From: Paenibacillus_E oryzisoli_A
GTDB lineage: Bacteria > Bacillota > Bacilli > Paenibacillales > NBRC-103111
Assembly (NCBI RefSeq): GCF_050467285.1
Contig: NZ_JBCMUN010000011.1
Coordinates: 124,001 to 188,000, forward strand
DNA: 64,000 nt
Direction of reading: 5' to 3'
Shown: piece by piece, positions 33,912-42,920 of the stretch
Layout of the letters: the number at the start of each line of letters is the position of its first letter
How positions within the stretch are numbered: the first letter of the stretch is position 1
The notes under the pieces: model-generated
Told to the model about the DNA's origin: nothing
What the model saw: the letters and a program-made list of their open reading frames with translations, nothing else
Databases searched by the model: none
Program-made: the position numbers and the translations under genes

Positions 33912-34145
33912 ATGTCAAATAACAAAGAGATGGACCCGATGACCGGCGAAACCGTTGAAACTGACGGCATCTACGCCAACGAAAACGGCCAAGAGGCCGT
34001 CCTGAAGCGAGGCGATGAGTTTCCCGCCGATCTGATTTTGGGAGAGACGACGTGGAAGCTGCAAGGCTTCGCCGACGATGCCGTCGTCGATCACGACCAA
34101 TCAGAGCTTAATCCGATGCGCAAGCGTGTCGATGCGCGAACATAA
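33912..34145 (+). CDS. Small conserved hypothetical protein
   Basis: Acidic soluble protein of 77 residues with an excellent AAAGGAGG site. The centre TDGIYANENGQEAVLKRGDE and the GETTWKLQGF segment recall the short YjzC-like family of Bacillales, an uncertain similarity. No known function. Monocistronic, closed by two hairpins. Confidence 0.75.
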   Translation: MSNNKEMDPMTGETVETDGIYANENGQEAVLKRGDEFPADLILGETTWKLQGFADDAVVDHDQSELNPMRKRVDART

Positions 34146-34146
34146 G

Positions 34147-34202
34147 AACTGACGCATTTGCGTCAGTTGGCGCCGCCCCCGTCCTTTCGGGGGCGGCTTT
34201 GT
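34147..34202 (+). terminator. Double-hairpin terminator
   Basis: A first hairpin AACTGACGCA/TGCGTCAGTT (34147-34168) is followed by a very stable GCCGCCCC/GGGGCGGC hairpin (34172-34197) and TTT. Confidence 0.85.
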
Positions 34203-34269
34203 TGGCGTTGGGCGTGGCCAGGGCGGGAGCAGCATGCGGAGGTAGGTGCGGAGGGACACGACGCAGGCT

Positions 34270-34404
34270 GAAATGGAATTTCTCCAGCTCATGTTGGACG
34301 AAAAGAGCAAATCTTGTCACTGAACTGGAATTTCTCCTGTCTATTTGACGCTAATCCAACAATAGAAGTGTTTTTCGGCAAATGAGCTGGAGGTTTTCCA
34401 GTTC
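34270..34404. repeat. Palindrome array 7 (AGCTGGA flavour, partly decayed)
   Basis: Units centred at about 34280 (GAAATGGA/TCCAGCTC), 34332 (GAACTGGA, right arm decayed) and 34394 (GAGCTGGA/TCCAGTTC, perfect allowing G-U): spacings 52 and 62. A GGAGGG..CCTTCC hairpin centred near 34442 may be the fourth. Confidence 0.7.
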
Positions 34405-34450
34405 ATCGCGGAGAGGCGAGTTCGACGAGATGCCGGAGGGGGCCCTTCCA

Positions 34451-34576
34451 TATTAGCTAACTTACCCCCTTCGTCCCCCACCGTCCCACAAAACTAGCTA
34501 CTTTTACAATCACCACACCCGCTCACTCCGATCGTCCAAGCGCCGCCCCTTCTCTCCTCCCACAAAGACTAGCTAC
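34451..34576. repeat. Second copy of the 37-bp-period AAACTAGCTACT array
   Basis: Heads at about 34451 (ATTAGCTAA), 34491 (AAACTAGCTACTT) and 34566 (AGACTAGCTACTC), 40 and 75 bp apart, consistent with one or two periods of about 37. The flanks are C/T-rich. As at 28869, it directly follows a palindrome array. Confidence 0.6.
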
Positions 34577-34693
34577 TCCTCCAACCCTCTCTCTTGCATA
34601 TCATGATGCTCCAGCAACAGCACCTTCCCCCTTTCTCCCACCTGCCCGGACTGTGTTATACTAAAAAGATGATAACCACTTGGGGGACCATCC

Positions 34694-35335
34694 ATGAACG
34701 ATCAACGCATCATTATAGTGACCGGAGGAACGCTCGGCGATTGGACGCTGGAGATCATCACGCCAGATGATCTGTTGGTCGGCTCGGATCGCGGCGCGCT
34801 TTTTCTCATCCAGCACGGCTTTCAGCCGGATATTGCGATGGGCGACTTCGATTCCGTTACGGAGGACGAGCTTGCGCTGATTCGTGTGAAAAGCAAGGCA
34901 TTCATCGACGTTGACCCAATCAATAAGGATTGGACTGACACGGAAATGGCGTTCAATTGGGCGCTGGAGCGGAAGCCTCGCGAGATTCTGCTGCTCGGCG
35001 CGCTCGGCACCCGGTTCGACCACTCGCTGGCGAACGTCCATCTCCTGCGTAAAGGGCTCGCGCACGGCGCGGACTGCACCATTATCGACGCGAATAATCA
35101 GATTCGCGTCATCAACGCCAACACGCGCGTAACACGCGGCAATTATACGCACCTCTCCCTGCTGCCGCTGAGCCTCGAAGTGACGGGCATCACGCTGCAC
35201 GGCTTCCAGTACCCGCTGCACGAGGCCACGCTCGAGATCGGCATGTCCCTCGGCATCAGCAACGTGCTGCTGGCGCCCGAAGGCCTGATCGAGCTGCGCA
35301 GCGGCCTGCTGCTCGTGGTGCAGAGCAGGGACTAG
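34694..35335 (+). CDS. thiN: Thiamine pyrophosphokinase (thiamine diphosphokinase)
   Basis: Enzyme of 213 residues that transfers pyrophosphate from ATP to thiamine, giving thiamine diphosphate. Typical motifs: VGSDRGALFLI (about 28-38), MGDFDSV, DWTDTEMAFNWAL (acidic catalytic site, about 79-91), LGALGTRFDHSLANV, and the C-terminal beta domain with SLGISNVLL. Ribosome site GGGGGA. It lies alone; there is no TPP riboswitch upstream, as expected for a salvage/finishing kinase. Confidence 0.95.
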   Translation: MNDQRIIIVTGGTLGDWTLEIITPDDLLVGSDRGALFLIQHGFQPDIAMGDFDSVTEDELALIRVKSKAFIDVDPINKDWTDTEMAFNWALERKPREILLLGALGTRFDHSLANVHLLRKGLAHGADCTIIDANNQIRVINANTRVTRGNYTHLSLLPLSLEVTGITLHGFQYPLHEATLEIGMSLGISNVLLAPEGLIELRSGLLLVVQSRD

Positions 35336-35356
35336 CCGCGCCTGCCACGCCAACAT

Positions 35357-35391
35357 AAAAACACTCGCCCCCTCAAGGGACGAGTGTTTTT
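35357..35391. terminator. Bidirectional terminator between thiN and the sulfatase gene
   Basis: AAAAACACTCG/CGAGTGTTTTT arms with an inner CCCCTC/GGGA pairing. The sulfatase stop codon (35375-35373) lies inside the hairpin. Confidence 0.85.
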
Positions 35392-36848
35392 GCAATGCCC
35401 AGCCGCGCGTACTGCTCCGGCGGCGCCTCATGCGCTTGCATGAGCTGCGCCATGTGCTGCAGCAGTCGCGCTTCCGCAGCCGGGTCCTGCAGCGGCTGCT
35501 CCTGCTTCGGATCCGTTGCGAGGTCAAACAACAGCGTGCCGTATTGATTCGGCTTCAGGTACGTGCGGCCGCGGATTTTCATCACGGGCGCGCCTTTGGT
35601 GAAGCCGAAAGGCCCGGCCAGCTCCATCCCGTGGAACTCCGCTGGATCGAACAGCCTGTGCATATGGGCCGGCATCAGCGTGTACTCGTACAGCGGCCCA
35701 TTGTCTTCGCCGGACGGCGCGCGCATGTACACGTAGCGCCCGTCCGTGCAGTTGACGTGCCCGCCGTAGATGCCGAACAGCGCAGCTTCTCGGACCGCTG
35801 TATCACTAGCCACAGCAGCGGCTAAATCCCGCCCCTGCATCGCAGACGGCACCGCTACGCCGAAGTACGCGAGCAGCGTCGGCGCGAAATCGACCGTCTG
35901 CACGAGCGCTTCACGCCGCCCGACCGCCTGCGAGCGTGGATCCCAAATGAACAGCGGAATGTTCGCGATTTCGCTGTACAGCGGTTGAATGTTTTTGCCC
36001 CACCATTCGTGCTCGCCTAGCAGGAAGCCGTGATCGGTGTTTACGATCAGCAGCGTATCCTTCCATAAGTCGTAGCGGTCAAACGCATCGAGCACCTGCC
36101 CGAGATACGCATCGCACATGGAGACGAGCGCCGCATACTCGTAGATGAGATGCTGCACTTCCTCCGGCTGCTGCTTCACTTTAGCGTAGTCCGGCCAGTC
36201 AAAATGCTTCCCCGTATACGTATGGGGGTATAACGCCTTATACTTCGGCAGCGTAAAAAACGGCTCATGTGGATCGAACGCCTCGATCTGGAGGAACCAC
36301 CGATCCTCGTTCCAGTTGCGCTCGATAAACTCGAGCCCGCGCCTTACTGTGACCGCGAGCGGCTGCTTCTCCTCCGTATCGAGATACGAGCGGTTTACCC
36401 AATCCTGCCGCCACAAATCCCCTAGCTTCGGCCCGCTCAGCGTCTCCGGAATATTCGGGTCCTTCACATTCCCCTTCCACGGATCGCCTTCCTGCCCCCG
36501 GGCAAACTCCCACGAGTTATACCGCGTATGGTACGCTGCGCCGCCATCTTCAAAATAATGATTGTGATCCGTCGTCAGATGGGCGTACACCCCATTTTTG
36601 CGCAACTCATCCACAAACGAGTCGTCGAACGGCTCTAGTGGCCCCCAGCTGCGATGCAGGAAATTGTACCTGCCGGTATGCAGGTCCCGCCGCGCCGGCA
36701 TGCAGGGCAGACTGCCCGCATAGCAGCGGTCAAACACGGCGGTGCGCTCCGCCAAGCGCTCAAAATTCGGCGCATGCACCCAATCGCAGCCATAGGGCGG
36801 CAGCATGTGCCGGTTCAGCGAATCGAACATCAGCATGACAGCTTTCAT
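35373..36848 (-). CDS. Sulfatase (formylglycine-dependent arylsulfatase family)
   Basis: Cytoplasmic-type enzyme of 491 residues, no signal peptide. The Cys-type sulfatase motif C49-M-P-A-R53 would be oxidised to formylglycine, and GR at 59-60 completes the LTGR-like element as LHTGR. The metal site includes D9 (MLMFDS) and the later pair in NTDHGFLLGEHEWWG. It is last in a minus-strand cluster with a sugar ABC transporter and a sensor-type AraC protein, which points to use of a sulfated oligosaccharide after uptake. No maturase gene is in view. Phosphoester hydrolysis by the same fold cannot be excluded. Confidence 0.9.
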   Translation of the reverse strand: MKAVMLMFDSLNRHMLPPYGCDWVHAPNFERLAERTAVFDRCYAGSLPCMPARRDLHTGRYNFLHRSWGPLEPFDDSFVDELRKNGVYAHLTTDHNHYFEDGGAAYHTRYNSWEFARGQEGDPWKGNVKDPNIPETLSGPKLGDLWRQDWVNRSYLDTEEKQPLAVTVRRGLEFIERNWNEDRWFLQIEAFDPHEPFFTLPKYKALYPHTYTGKHFDWPDYAKVKQQPEEVQHLIYEYAALVSMCDAYLGQVLDAFDRYDLWKDTLLIVNTDHGFLLGEHEWWGKNIQPLYSEIANIPLFIWDPRSQAVGRREALVQTVDFAPTLLAYFGVAVPSAMQGRDLAAAVASDTAVREAALFGIYGGHVNCTDGRYVYMRAPSGEDNGPLYEYTLMPAHMHRLFDPAEFHGMELAGPFGFTKGAPVMKIRGRTYLKPNQYGTLLFDLATDPKQEQPLQDPAAEARLLQHMAQLMQAHEAPPEQYARLGIAKTLVP

Positions 36849-36865
36849 AAGTCAGGCCCTCCCCT

Positions 36866-39235
36866 CTACTCTTCTGTATCCGTTCCCTTCTCCATCGTCA
36901 GCTCGCGGTATTGGCTTGGCGTGATGCCTTCCTGCTTTTTGAAAATCCGGTTGAAATACGTCGGCTGATACCCCACGGCTTCCGCAATGTCGTTAATTTT
37001 GTAATCCGTTTCCGCGAGCAGCTCCTTCGAGCGATGAATGCGGACATCGGTCAAATAGTTAATAAAATTGATTCCCGTCGCTTTCTTAAACGCTTTGCTC
37101 AGCGTCAGCGGCGTCAGGTTATGCTCATCCGCAAACTGATCGAGCGACAAATCTGCCGCGTAATTACGCTGAATCTCGTCTACGACCTTGGAGATCGCCT
37201 GTTTCAGGCGGATGTCCTGCTTTTCAAAATCCTGCCGAATACGCTGCACATACGGAACGATCACCCGCTCCCGCAGCACGTCAATCATCTCGCCGATTTC
37301 CGTCGAGGACGCCAGCTCCTCCCGAATGCTGAACGACTCGTCCTCGAAAGGATTGTAGCCGTTCTTGAGCAGACCGAACTGCAAGTTGCCATACAGCTGC
37401 AGCATCCCCTGCTGGAACAAGTACTCCTTCGTCGTATGCTCCTTCAGCTCACGGCTGAACCGCTCGAGCGCCTGCACCGCCTGCTCTTCCTGCACATCCC
37501 GGATCGCCTGGAGCAGCTCCTGCTCTGCAGCGAACGGATACTGCACACCGCTGCCCGGCTGCGCTTCGAAGTCCTCCGCGTTCAGCACTTGCTTCGGCGC
37601 ATCGAGATCCCGGTAGCGCACGATCCGGTTCACTTCCTCCCACGCCTCAGGAATCGCGGCGACATCCAGCACTATTTTACTGATACAAATCGTCGTCGAC
37701 GTCTGTAAAAAGCGGTGCAGCACGCCCGCCATCTCCTCAGCGATCCGGTACAGCTCGTCCCCGCGTTCGCCCAGCGGATCGTACTGCGGACAGCCGAGCA
37801 GCACACAGATGGAGAGATCGTGCAGGTTGATGATCTCGTACGGAAACGGGCTGATCCTCATAATATCCTGCGCAATGTTCACCGCGGCAAAAGAAATGAG
37901 CCCGCTATCCCGTTGCTGAAACCGACCACTCGCCTGGGACAAGCCATGAAACCGGATGCCCAGTGTCACATAGCCGACGCCCTCGGTTTCCCAGCCAAAC
38001 ACGCGCAGCCGCTCCTCCAGTTCCACCGGCTTCGCCGATTGCAGCCGGCCCTGCAGCAACTGCAGCAGGAAGCCTTCCTTCATCGCCGGCATCTGCTGCT
38101 CTAACCGCTGCTCGAGCGTACGGCTTTCAAAATTGACGCGCTTCCACGCATCCGCAATGAACGCAATTTCATCCAACGCCTCCGACTCTGCGGGGGCGTC
38201 GGTGCGGAACATTTTGGTCAACGATTGAATCGGTTGGTACAGCTTGCGCGAGACGATGACCGCCGTCACCACGGCAATGAGCAATCCGATGAGCCCCAAC
38301 ACGTACACGAAGGTGGAAGCCGCAATGACCGGGGAATTCAGCTTGTCCAGGGAATCCACCGTGACAAAGGTCCATGGCTTGCCCAGCCTTTTAAAAGATG
38401 CGTAAGATACGGAATAGTTGGCATGATCGCCTTTGTAGACGAACGAACCCTTCCCAGCCGCCGCTTTCTCCACAAGCTCCAGCACCTCTTGCTGCGTGTA
38501 AGCCATGACTGCTGATTTGGCGGAGCTGCCCAGCGGTTCTCCTGCCTCGTCCATCACGAACGTCCACCCGTTCTCATCCAGACTGGATACGTTCAGCATT
38601 TGCGCGACGCCGCTCGGCTTCAAATAGATGACCAACGCGCCGAACGGCTCGATGCTATCCGCCGGCAGCTGATAGACCAGGCTGAGCGTGTTCTTCTCCG
38701 GCGAGCCGGCCGATGCGACCGTGCTGAACGCCGGCAGCCAAGCTGCCGAGTTATCTGCCTTCAGCAAATGATGAAAACGAGGTTTATCCGCATCCTTCAG
38801 CTCGATGGTGCCGCTATTGTCCGTATAGACGACGCCCGGTCGATCCAAGTAAAGGTACACCTGCTCGATCAGCGGATTGGATTCTTTCATCAGCAGCAAA
38901 TCCGTGTAAATATTACGAATAAATTCATAGTCGTAAAAGGTTTCCAAGCTTTTCAGCTTCACCCCGAACTCCCGGTTGAACGCCCACTGTGTGGAGATTT
39001 TCTCAAGGTAGGATAAAGCGTCATCCATCCGCTGCGCCGACAGAGCGACTTGATGGTCCCTAGAGCTTGCTACCATGCTTTCCATCTGCTTGGTCCCGAT
39101 CCACTTCACCCCGGAGGCAATCACAATGGTCGGGAGACAGACGGCAAGCAGAATGATGAGTAAGCTTTTTCGATACATCCGCTGTTTAAACCATGAGAAC
39201 TTTCTCATATGCTGAAGAGAGGCCTTCCACTTCAT
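36866..39235 (-). CDS. Membrane-anchored AraC family regulator (sensor plus HTH)
   Basis: Protein of 789 residues. N-terminal helix at about 24-46, an extracytoplasmic Cache-like sensor to about 290, a second helix near 298-320 (FVYVLGLIGLLIAVVTAVIV), a long cytoplasmic region, and two C-terminal AraC helix-turn-helix motifs (about 690-780, with YAADLSLDQFADEHNLTPLT and EAVGYQPTYFNRIFKKQEG). This design is common in Paenibacillus next to LplA/LplB/YtcP transporters and is thought to sense the binding-protein ligand. Start at the ATG (39235) 10 bases after AAGGAGAGG; a TTG precedes it. Confidence 0.92.
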   Translation of the reverse strand: MKWKASLQHMRKFSWFKQRMYRKSLLIILLAVCLPTIVIASGVKWIGTKQMESMVASSRDHQVALSAQRMDDALSYLEKISTQWAFNREFGVKLKSLETFYDYEFIRNIYTDLLLMKESNPLIEQVYLYLDRPGVVYTDNSGTIELKDADKPRFHHLLKADNSAAWLPAFSTVASAGSPEKNTLSLVYQLPADSIEPFGALVIYLKPSGVAQMLNVSSLDENGWTFVMDEAGEPLGSSAKSAVMAYTQQEVLELVEKAAAGKGSFVYKGDHANYSVSYASFKRLGKPWTFVTVDSLDKLNSPVIAASTFVYVLGLIGLLIAVVTAVIVSRKLYQPIQSLTKMFRTDAPAESEALDEIAFIADAWKRVNFESRTLEQRLEQQMPAMKEGFLLQLLQGRLQSAKPVELEERLRVFGWETEGVGYVTLGIRFHGLSQASGRFQQRDSGLISFAAVNIAQDIMRISPFPYEIINLHDLSICVLLGCPQYDPLGERGDELYRIAEEMAGVLHRFLQTSTTICISKIVLDVAAIPEAWEEVNRIVRYRDLDAPKQVLNAEDFEAQPGSGVQYPFAAEQELLQAIRDVQEEQAVQALERFSRELKEHTTKEYLFQQGMLQLYGNLQFGLLKNGYNPFEDESFSIREELASSTEIGEMIDVLRERVIVPYVQRIRQDFEKQDIRLKQAISKVVDEIQRNYAADLSLDQFADEHNLTPLTLSKAFKKATGINFINYLTDVRIHRSKELLAETDYKINDIAEAVGYQPTYFNRIFKKQEGITPSQYRELTMEKGTDTEE

Positions 39236-39356
39236 CAACTAAGACCCTCTCCTTCCTGTAAAAATGATTGGTGTGGCTCAGTACAATAGGGCCATTTTAT
39301 CATCTCGGACGGAAGGCACCAAGCTTGTCGAATCGTGTCCGGCCCCGCATCACGGC

Positions 39357-40883
39357 TTATTTGCCTTGTCTTTTCTTATAATCGTCATTGAATTCGGCGA
39401 TGATTTTCTGGTACTGCGCATCCGATTTCAGCCCGGCGATGTACGTATCCCATGCCTCGATCGGCTCGCGTCCGAGAATGATTTTGATTTTCAAATCCTG
39501 TGTGCGCTTATCGTAGTCGATCCCGACTTTGTTTTGCGTATCGGAAGTCAGGCCAACAGACGGATCGCCTTTAGCAACCTTGGACAACTCATCGATAATG
39601 CTCATATTGCGTTTCAAGAAATCCGCCGGAATGCCTGTTTGGTACGCGAAGGCGTATTTGTCCGTGCTTTGGAAAATCGGGAAAATAACGCCGGTATACG
39701 ATTTCGCCTTCTCCGTAAACAAGTACATACCGTCTTGAACATTGTAATGTTCACCTTTGAAGCCGAAGTTCGCCATCACGCTGCCTTCTTCGGAAGCGCC
39801 GTAGTCCATAAAGGCCAGGATCTTCTTCAGCTTGTCTTCCTTCACCGTCTTCGGAATGACCCAGAACCCGTAAGCTCCGCTGCCCTTCGGCGCGTATTTG
39901 CCGGCTGGTCCTTCAAGATACGGCAGCGCCAGCAGATCCGCCTTCGGATTCGTCGCCCGCATCTGGCCTGTCAGCAGCCAAGTCGGCTTGATCGCCTCTG
40001 TGAAAATGCCCGCTTTGTTCGTTGTGATGCCCTCGCGCACCTGCGTCGACTTCAGCGTCGGAAAGTCCGGTGCGAGAAGCCCTTCACTATACACTTTCTT
40101 GAGCCAAAGCAACGCGTCGCGCGTGCCCGGTTCAAAGGTCGTATCGATGAGCTTGCCGTCCTGCTCCTTCCATTTACCGTAGTTGCCGTTGAGCAGCGAC
40201 TCGACCCAGCCGAGATTCCCCATGTTGTACTGACCGACAGAAGCGATCAGGCCGATGGTGTCCTTTTTGCCATTGCCGTCTGGATCTTTCTCTGTAAAAG
40301 CCTTCATCACGTTATACATATCGTCGAGCGTCTTCGGCTGCTGGAGCCCGAGCTGGTCAAGCCAGTCTTTGCGGACGATCGGCATGCCTTCGGTGCCGTA
40401 CAGGGGGCGAACGAACGGTATTCCGTAATTTTTACCGTTAAGACTGGTGTTTTTCCAGCTTTCCGCCGGATACGCGCTGAGGTTCTTGTAGTCTTTGATG
40501 TACGGTGTCAAATCCCAGAACGCGCCCTGATCGGCCATTTTCCGCACCTGTGCTTGGAACGGGTCGCGAAGCAGCAGCAGCTCAGGCAGATCGCCGGATG
40601 CAAGCGTGACGTTCGTTTTGTCCGTATAGTTGTTCGAGGACACCCAATCGATTTTCAGCTTGGTGTTGGTGCGCTTCTCGATTTCGAGGCGAATCGGATC
40701 CTGCTCGCTCGGCGGCTCCGGGGAGAAATAGTCGGACATGATGCTGATTTCCGTCGGCTTGCCGGTATCCGCTGCTGCGTTGCCAGTTGCCGCAGGCTGT
40801 TCGTCGTTGCTGCCGCACGCGGTCAGCACCCCCGTCAATCCGATGATACAGGATAATGCGGCTGCGCTTGTTTTTCTTTTCAT
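39357..40883 (-). CDS. Extracellular solute-binding lipoprotein (LplA-like, sugar ABC transporter)
   Basis: Lipoprotein of 508 residues with lipobox GVLTAC (Cys23) and a family 1 solute-binding fold. Features include SDYFSPEPPSEQDPIRLEIEK near the mature N-terminus, ITGYGWTPYI-like DLTPYIKDYKNL, and GLIASVGQYNMGNLGW. Captures an oligosaccharide outside the membrane. Gene order permease-permease-binding protein is the usual one. The promoter region and Ser/Thr-poor linker show nothing special. Confidence 0.93.
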   Translation of the reverse strand: MKRKTSAAALSCIIGLTGVLTACGSNDEQPAATGNAAADTGKPTEISIMSDYFSPEPPSEQDPIRLEIEKRTNTKLKIDWVSSNNYTDKTNVTLASGDLPELLLLRDPFQAQVRKMADQGAFWDLTPYIKDYKNLSAYPAESWKNTSLNGKNYGIPFVRPLYGTEGMPIVRKDWLDQLGLQQPKTLDDMYNVMKAFTEKDPDGNGKKDTIGLIASVGQYNMGNLGWVESLLNGNYGKWKEQDGKLIDTTFEPGTRDALLWLKKVYSEGLLAPDFPTLKSTQVREGITTNKAGIFTEAIKPTWLLTGQMRATNPKADLLALPYLEGPAGKYAPKGSGAYGFWVIPKTVKEDKLKKILAFMDYGASEEGSVMANFGFKGEHYNVQDGMYLFTEKAKSYTGVIFPIFQSTDKYAFAYQTGIPADFLKRNMSIIDELSKVAKGDPSVGLTSDTQNKVGIDYDKRTQDLKIKIILGREPIEAWDTYIAGLKSDAQYQKIIAEFNDDYKKRQGK

Positions 40884-40920
40884 CGACCAAACCCTCCTAA
40901 TAGGCTTATTATAGTATGTC

Positions 40921-41793
40921 TCATTCCTTGACGGAGCCGATCATGGCCCCTTTCGCAAAATGCTTTTGCAGGAATGGATAGACCAGCAGAATCGGCACTG
41001 TCGCCACGACGACGGCTGCCATTTTGATCGTTTCGCTCGGCAGCTGCAGATCACTGCCCTGCGACATCGAACCGCCCATAGCGGTCGAGGAATCGACGAT
41101 CATGTTACGCAGAAGCATTTGAAGCGGCCATTTGTGATAATCGTTGATGTAGAGCATCGCGTTAAAGAACGTATTCCAGTACCCCACCGCGAAAAAGAGT
41201 CCAAACGCCACCATCGACGGAATCGACAGCGGAAGAATAATTCTCGTCCAGACGCCGATTTCGTTGCAGCCATCGATCGTCGCCGCTTCCTGGAGCGCAT
41301 CCGGAATGCTGTCGTAGAAGCCTTTCATGAGGAGAACGTACCAGCCGCTTGTCATGACCGGGATAATGAGCGACCATAAGCTATTAATCAAGCCCAGCTG
41401 CTTCACCAGCAAATAGTCCGGGATGATGCCCGCCTGGAATAAGGTGGTCAAGAGGACGAGCAGCATGAGCACTCTGCGGCCTTTGAGTCTTTTGCGGGAC
41501 AGGGTGTACGAGAAGCTCGACGTGAGCAGGATGGAAATCAGCGTTCCTACAATCGCAAGAAAGCCGCTGACGCCGATGGCACTAACGAATGCTTTTGTCG
41601 AAAAAATATAGCGATACGACACGATGCTCCAATGCTGCGGAAAAAGGACAAAGCCTTTGGAAATATACTCGTCTGCCGCTGTGAACGATACCGCGAAGAC
41701 GTAGTACAGCGGAAACACGGTCACAATCCCGATTAGTGAGAGCAGGGTTACGTTCGCAATGGTAAAGGTGCGGTCGGCTTTGGTCGGTTTCAT
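40921..41793 (-). CDS. Carbohydrate ABC transporter permease, YtcP/MalG-like
   Basis: Inner-membrane permease of 290 residues with six helices and the EAA loop in EAATIDGCNEIGVWTRIILPLS. It pairs with the LplB-like permease whose stop lies 5 bases before this start. An ATPase is not encoded nearby, as usual for this group, which shares an MsmX-type ATPase. Confidence 0.94.
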   Translation of the reverse strand: MKPTKADRTFTIANVTLLSLIGIVTVFPLYYVFAVSFTAADEYISKGFVLFPQHWSIVSYRYIFSTKAFVSAIGVSGFLAIVGTLISILLTSSFSYTLSRKRLKGRRVLMLLVLLTTLFQAGIIPDYLLVKQLGLINSLWSLIIPVMTSGWYVLLMKGFYDSIPDALQEAATIDGCNEIGVWTRIILPLSIPSMVAFGLFFAVGYWNTFFNAMLYINDYHKWPLQMLLRNMIVDSSTAMGGSMSQGSDLQLPSETIKMAAVVVATVPILLVYPFLQKHFAKGAMIGSVKE

Positions 41794-41797
41794 GCGG

Positions 41798-42694
41798 TCA
41801 GTACACCCCTTCCTCGCCCAGCTTTTTGACGACTTTGTTCGCGATCACGACCAGAATGAGGCCGGTCACGGACTTGAACAAGCCGACAGCCGTGCTGTAG
41901 CTGAATTCACCTTGCTGAATGCCGATGCGGTACACGTACGTGTCGAACACGTCCGCTACGTTGGAGACGGCGCCGTTCATCATGAGCAGCACTTGCTCGA
42001 AGCCGACGTCCATCATATGCCCGATGCGCAGCACCAGCAGGATGACGATGACGTTGCGGATCGACGGTAACGTGATGTGCCACATTTGGCGGAATCGACC
42101 TGCGCCGTCCATTTTCGCCGCTTCATAGAGCTGCGGGTCGATGCCCGCAATGGCGGCAAGGAACAGAATCGTGCCCCAGCCTGCGTCCTTCCAAATGTTT
42201 TGTGCCGTGAGCAGCAGCCAGAACAGCTTGGGGCTCGTCAGAAAATCAAAGGCCGGAAATCCGCCGGCGATGAGCAGCTTGTTAATGATGCCGGATCCTT
42301 GCGAAAGCAGCAGGAACGAGATGCCGACAATAATGACCCAGGACAGAAAATGCGGCATGTAGATAATCGTCTGGATCAGCTTTTTGAAAATCTCGTTCTT
42401 CAACTCGTTGAGCAGAATCGCCAAGATAATCGGAATCGGAAAATACAGGAACAAGCTCATCAGCGAGATCGCCAGCGTGTTGCGGAACAGATGAAAAAAG
42501 TCCGGATTCGTAAACAACCGGTGAAAGTTCTCGAAGCCCACCCACGGACTGTCGAGGAACCCTTGGTACGGCGAATAGTCCTTGAAGGCAATCGCGACGC
42601 CCCACATCGGCACATACTTAAAGATGATAAAAAACAAAACGCCCGGCACGGCCAACAGGTATAAATATTTGTCTCTTTTGAGGCTATATGCCAT
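41798..42694 (-). CDS. Carbohydrate ABC transporter permease, LplB/MalF-like
   Basis: Permease of 298 residues, six helices, with the EAA loop in YEAAKMDGAGRFRQMWHITLP. First gene of the transporter cluster, GGAGGG site upstream. The 225-base gap to the MFS terminator holds hairpins but no clear promoter consensus that I would defend. Confidence 0.94.
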   Translation of the reverse strand: MAYSLKRDKYLYLLAVPGVLFFIIFKYVPMWGVAIAFKDYSPYQGFLDSPWVGFENFHRLFTNPDFFHLFRNTLAISLMSLFLYFPIPIILAILLNELKNEIFKKLIQTIIYMPHFLSWVIIVGISFLLLSQGSGIINKLLIAGGFPAFDFLTSPKLFWLLLTAQNIWKDAGWGTILFLAAIAGIDPQLYEAAKMDGAGRFRQMWHITLPSIRNVIVILLVLRIGHMMDVGFEQVLLMMNGAVSNVADVFDTYVYRIGIQQGEFSYSTAVGLFKSVTGLILVVIANKVVKKLGEEGVY

Positions 42695-42875
42695 TAACGT
42701 CCCTCCCTACCCTTGATGAATCGGTTGCGCTGAACCTAGACCCATCATAGGAGGCTGCTGAATTGCCGGCAATAACACATTTCTCCCTGCGCTTTTGGCA
42801 GGGGATTGCACGTTTTATCCCCTTGCACTTTTTATCTGGCGGGGGCGTGAGGCGTTCTATAGGGCTGAAAATAGG

Positions 42876-42912
42876 AAAAAAAAGCATCTCCCCGGTCGGG
42901 AGATGCTTTTAC
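42876..42912. terminator. Terminator of the MFS pump gene
   Basis: AAAGCATCTCC/GGAGATGCTTT hairpin (42881-42909) with A-rich sequence before and T-rich after; on the minus strand it ends the drug-pump gene. Confidence 0.85.
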
Positions 42913-42920
42913 ATGTTGTG

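Noticed and set aside
39264..40856. Open frame of 530 residues on the plus strand
   Set aside because: Exact antisense of the solute-binding protein gene, whose lipobox and ribosome site are convincing. Composition is typical of a shadow.
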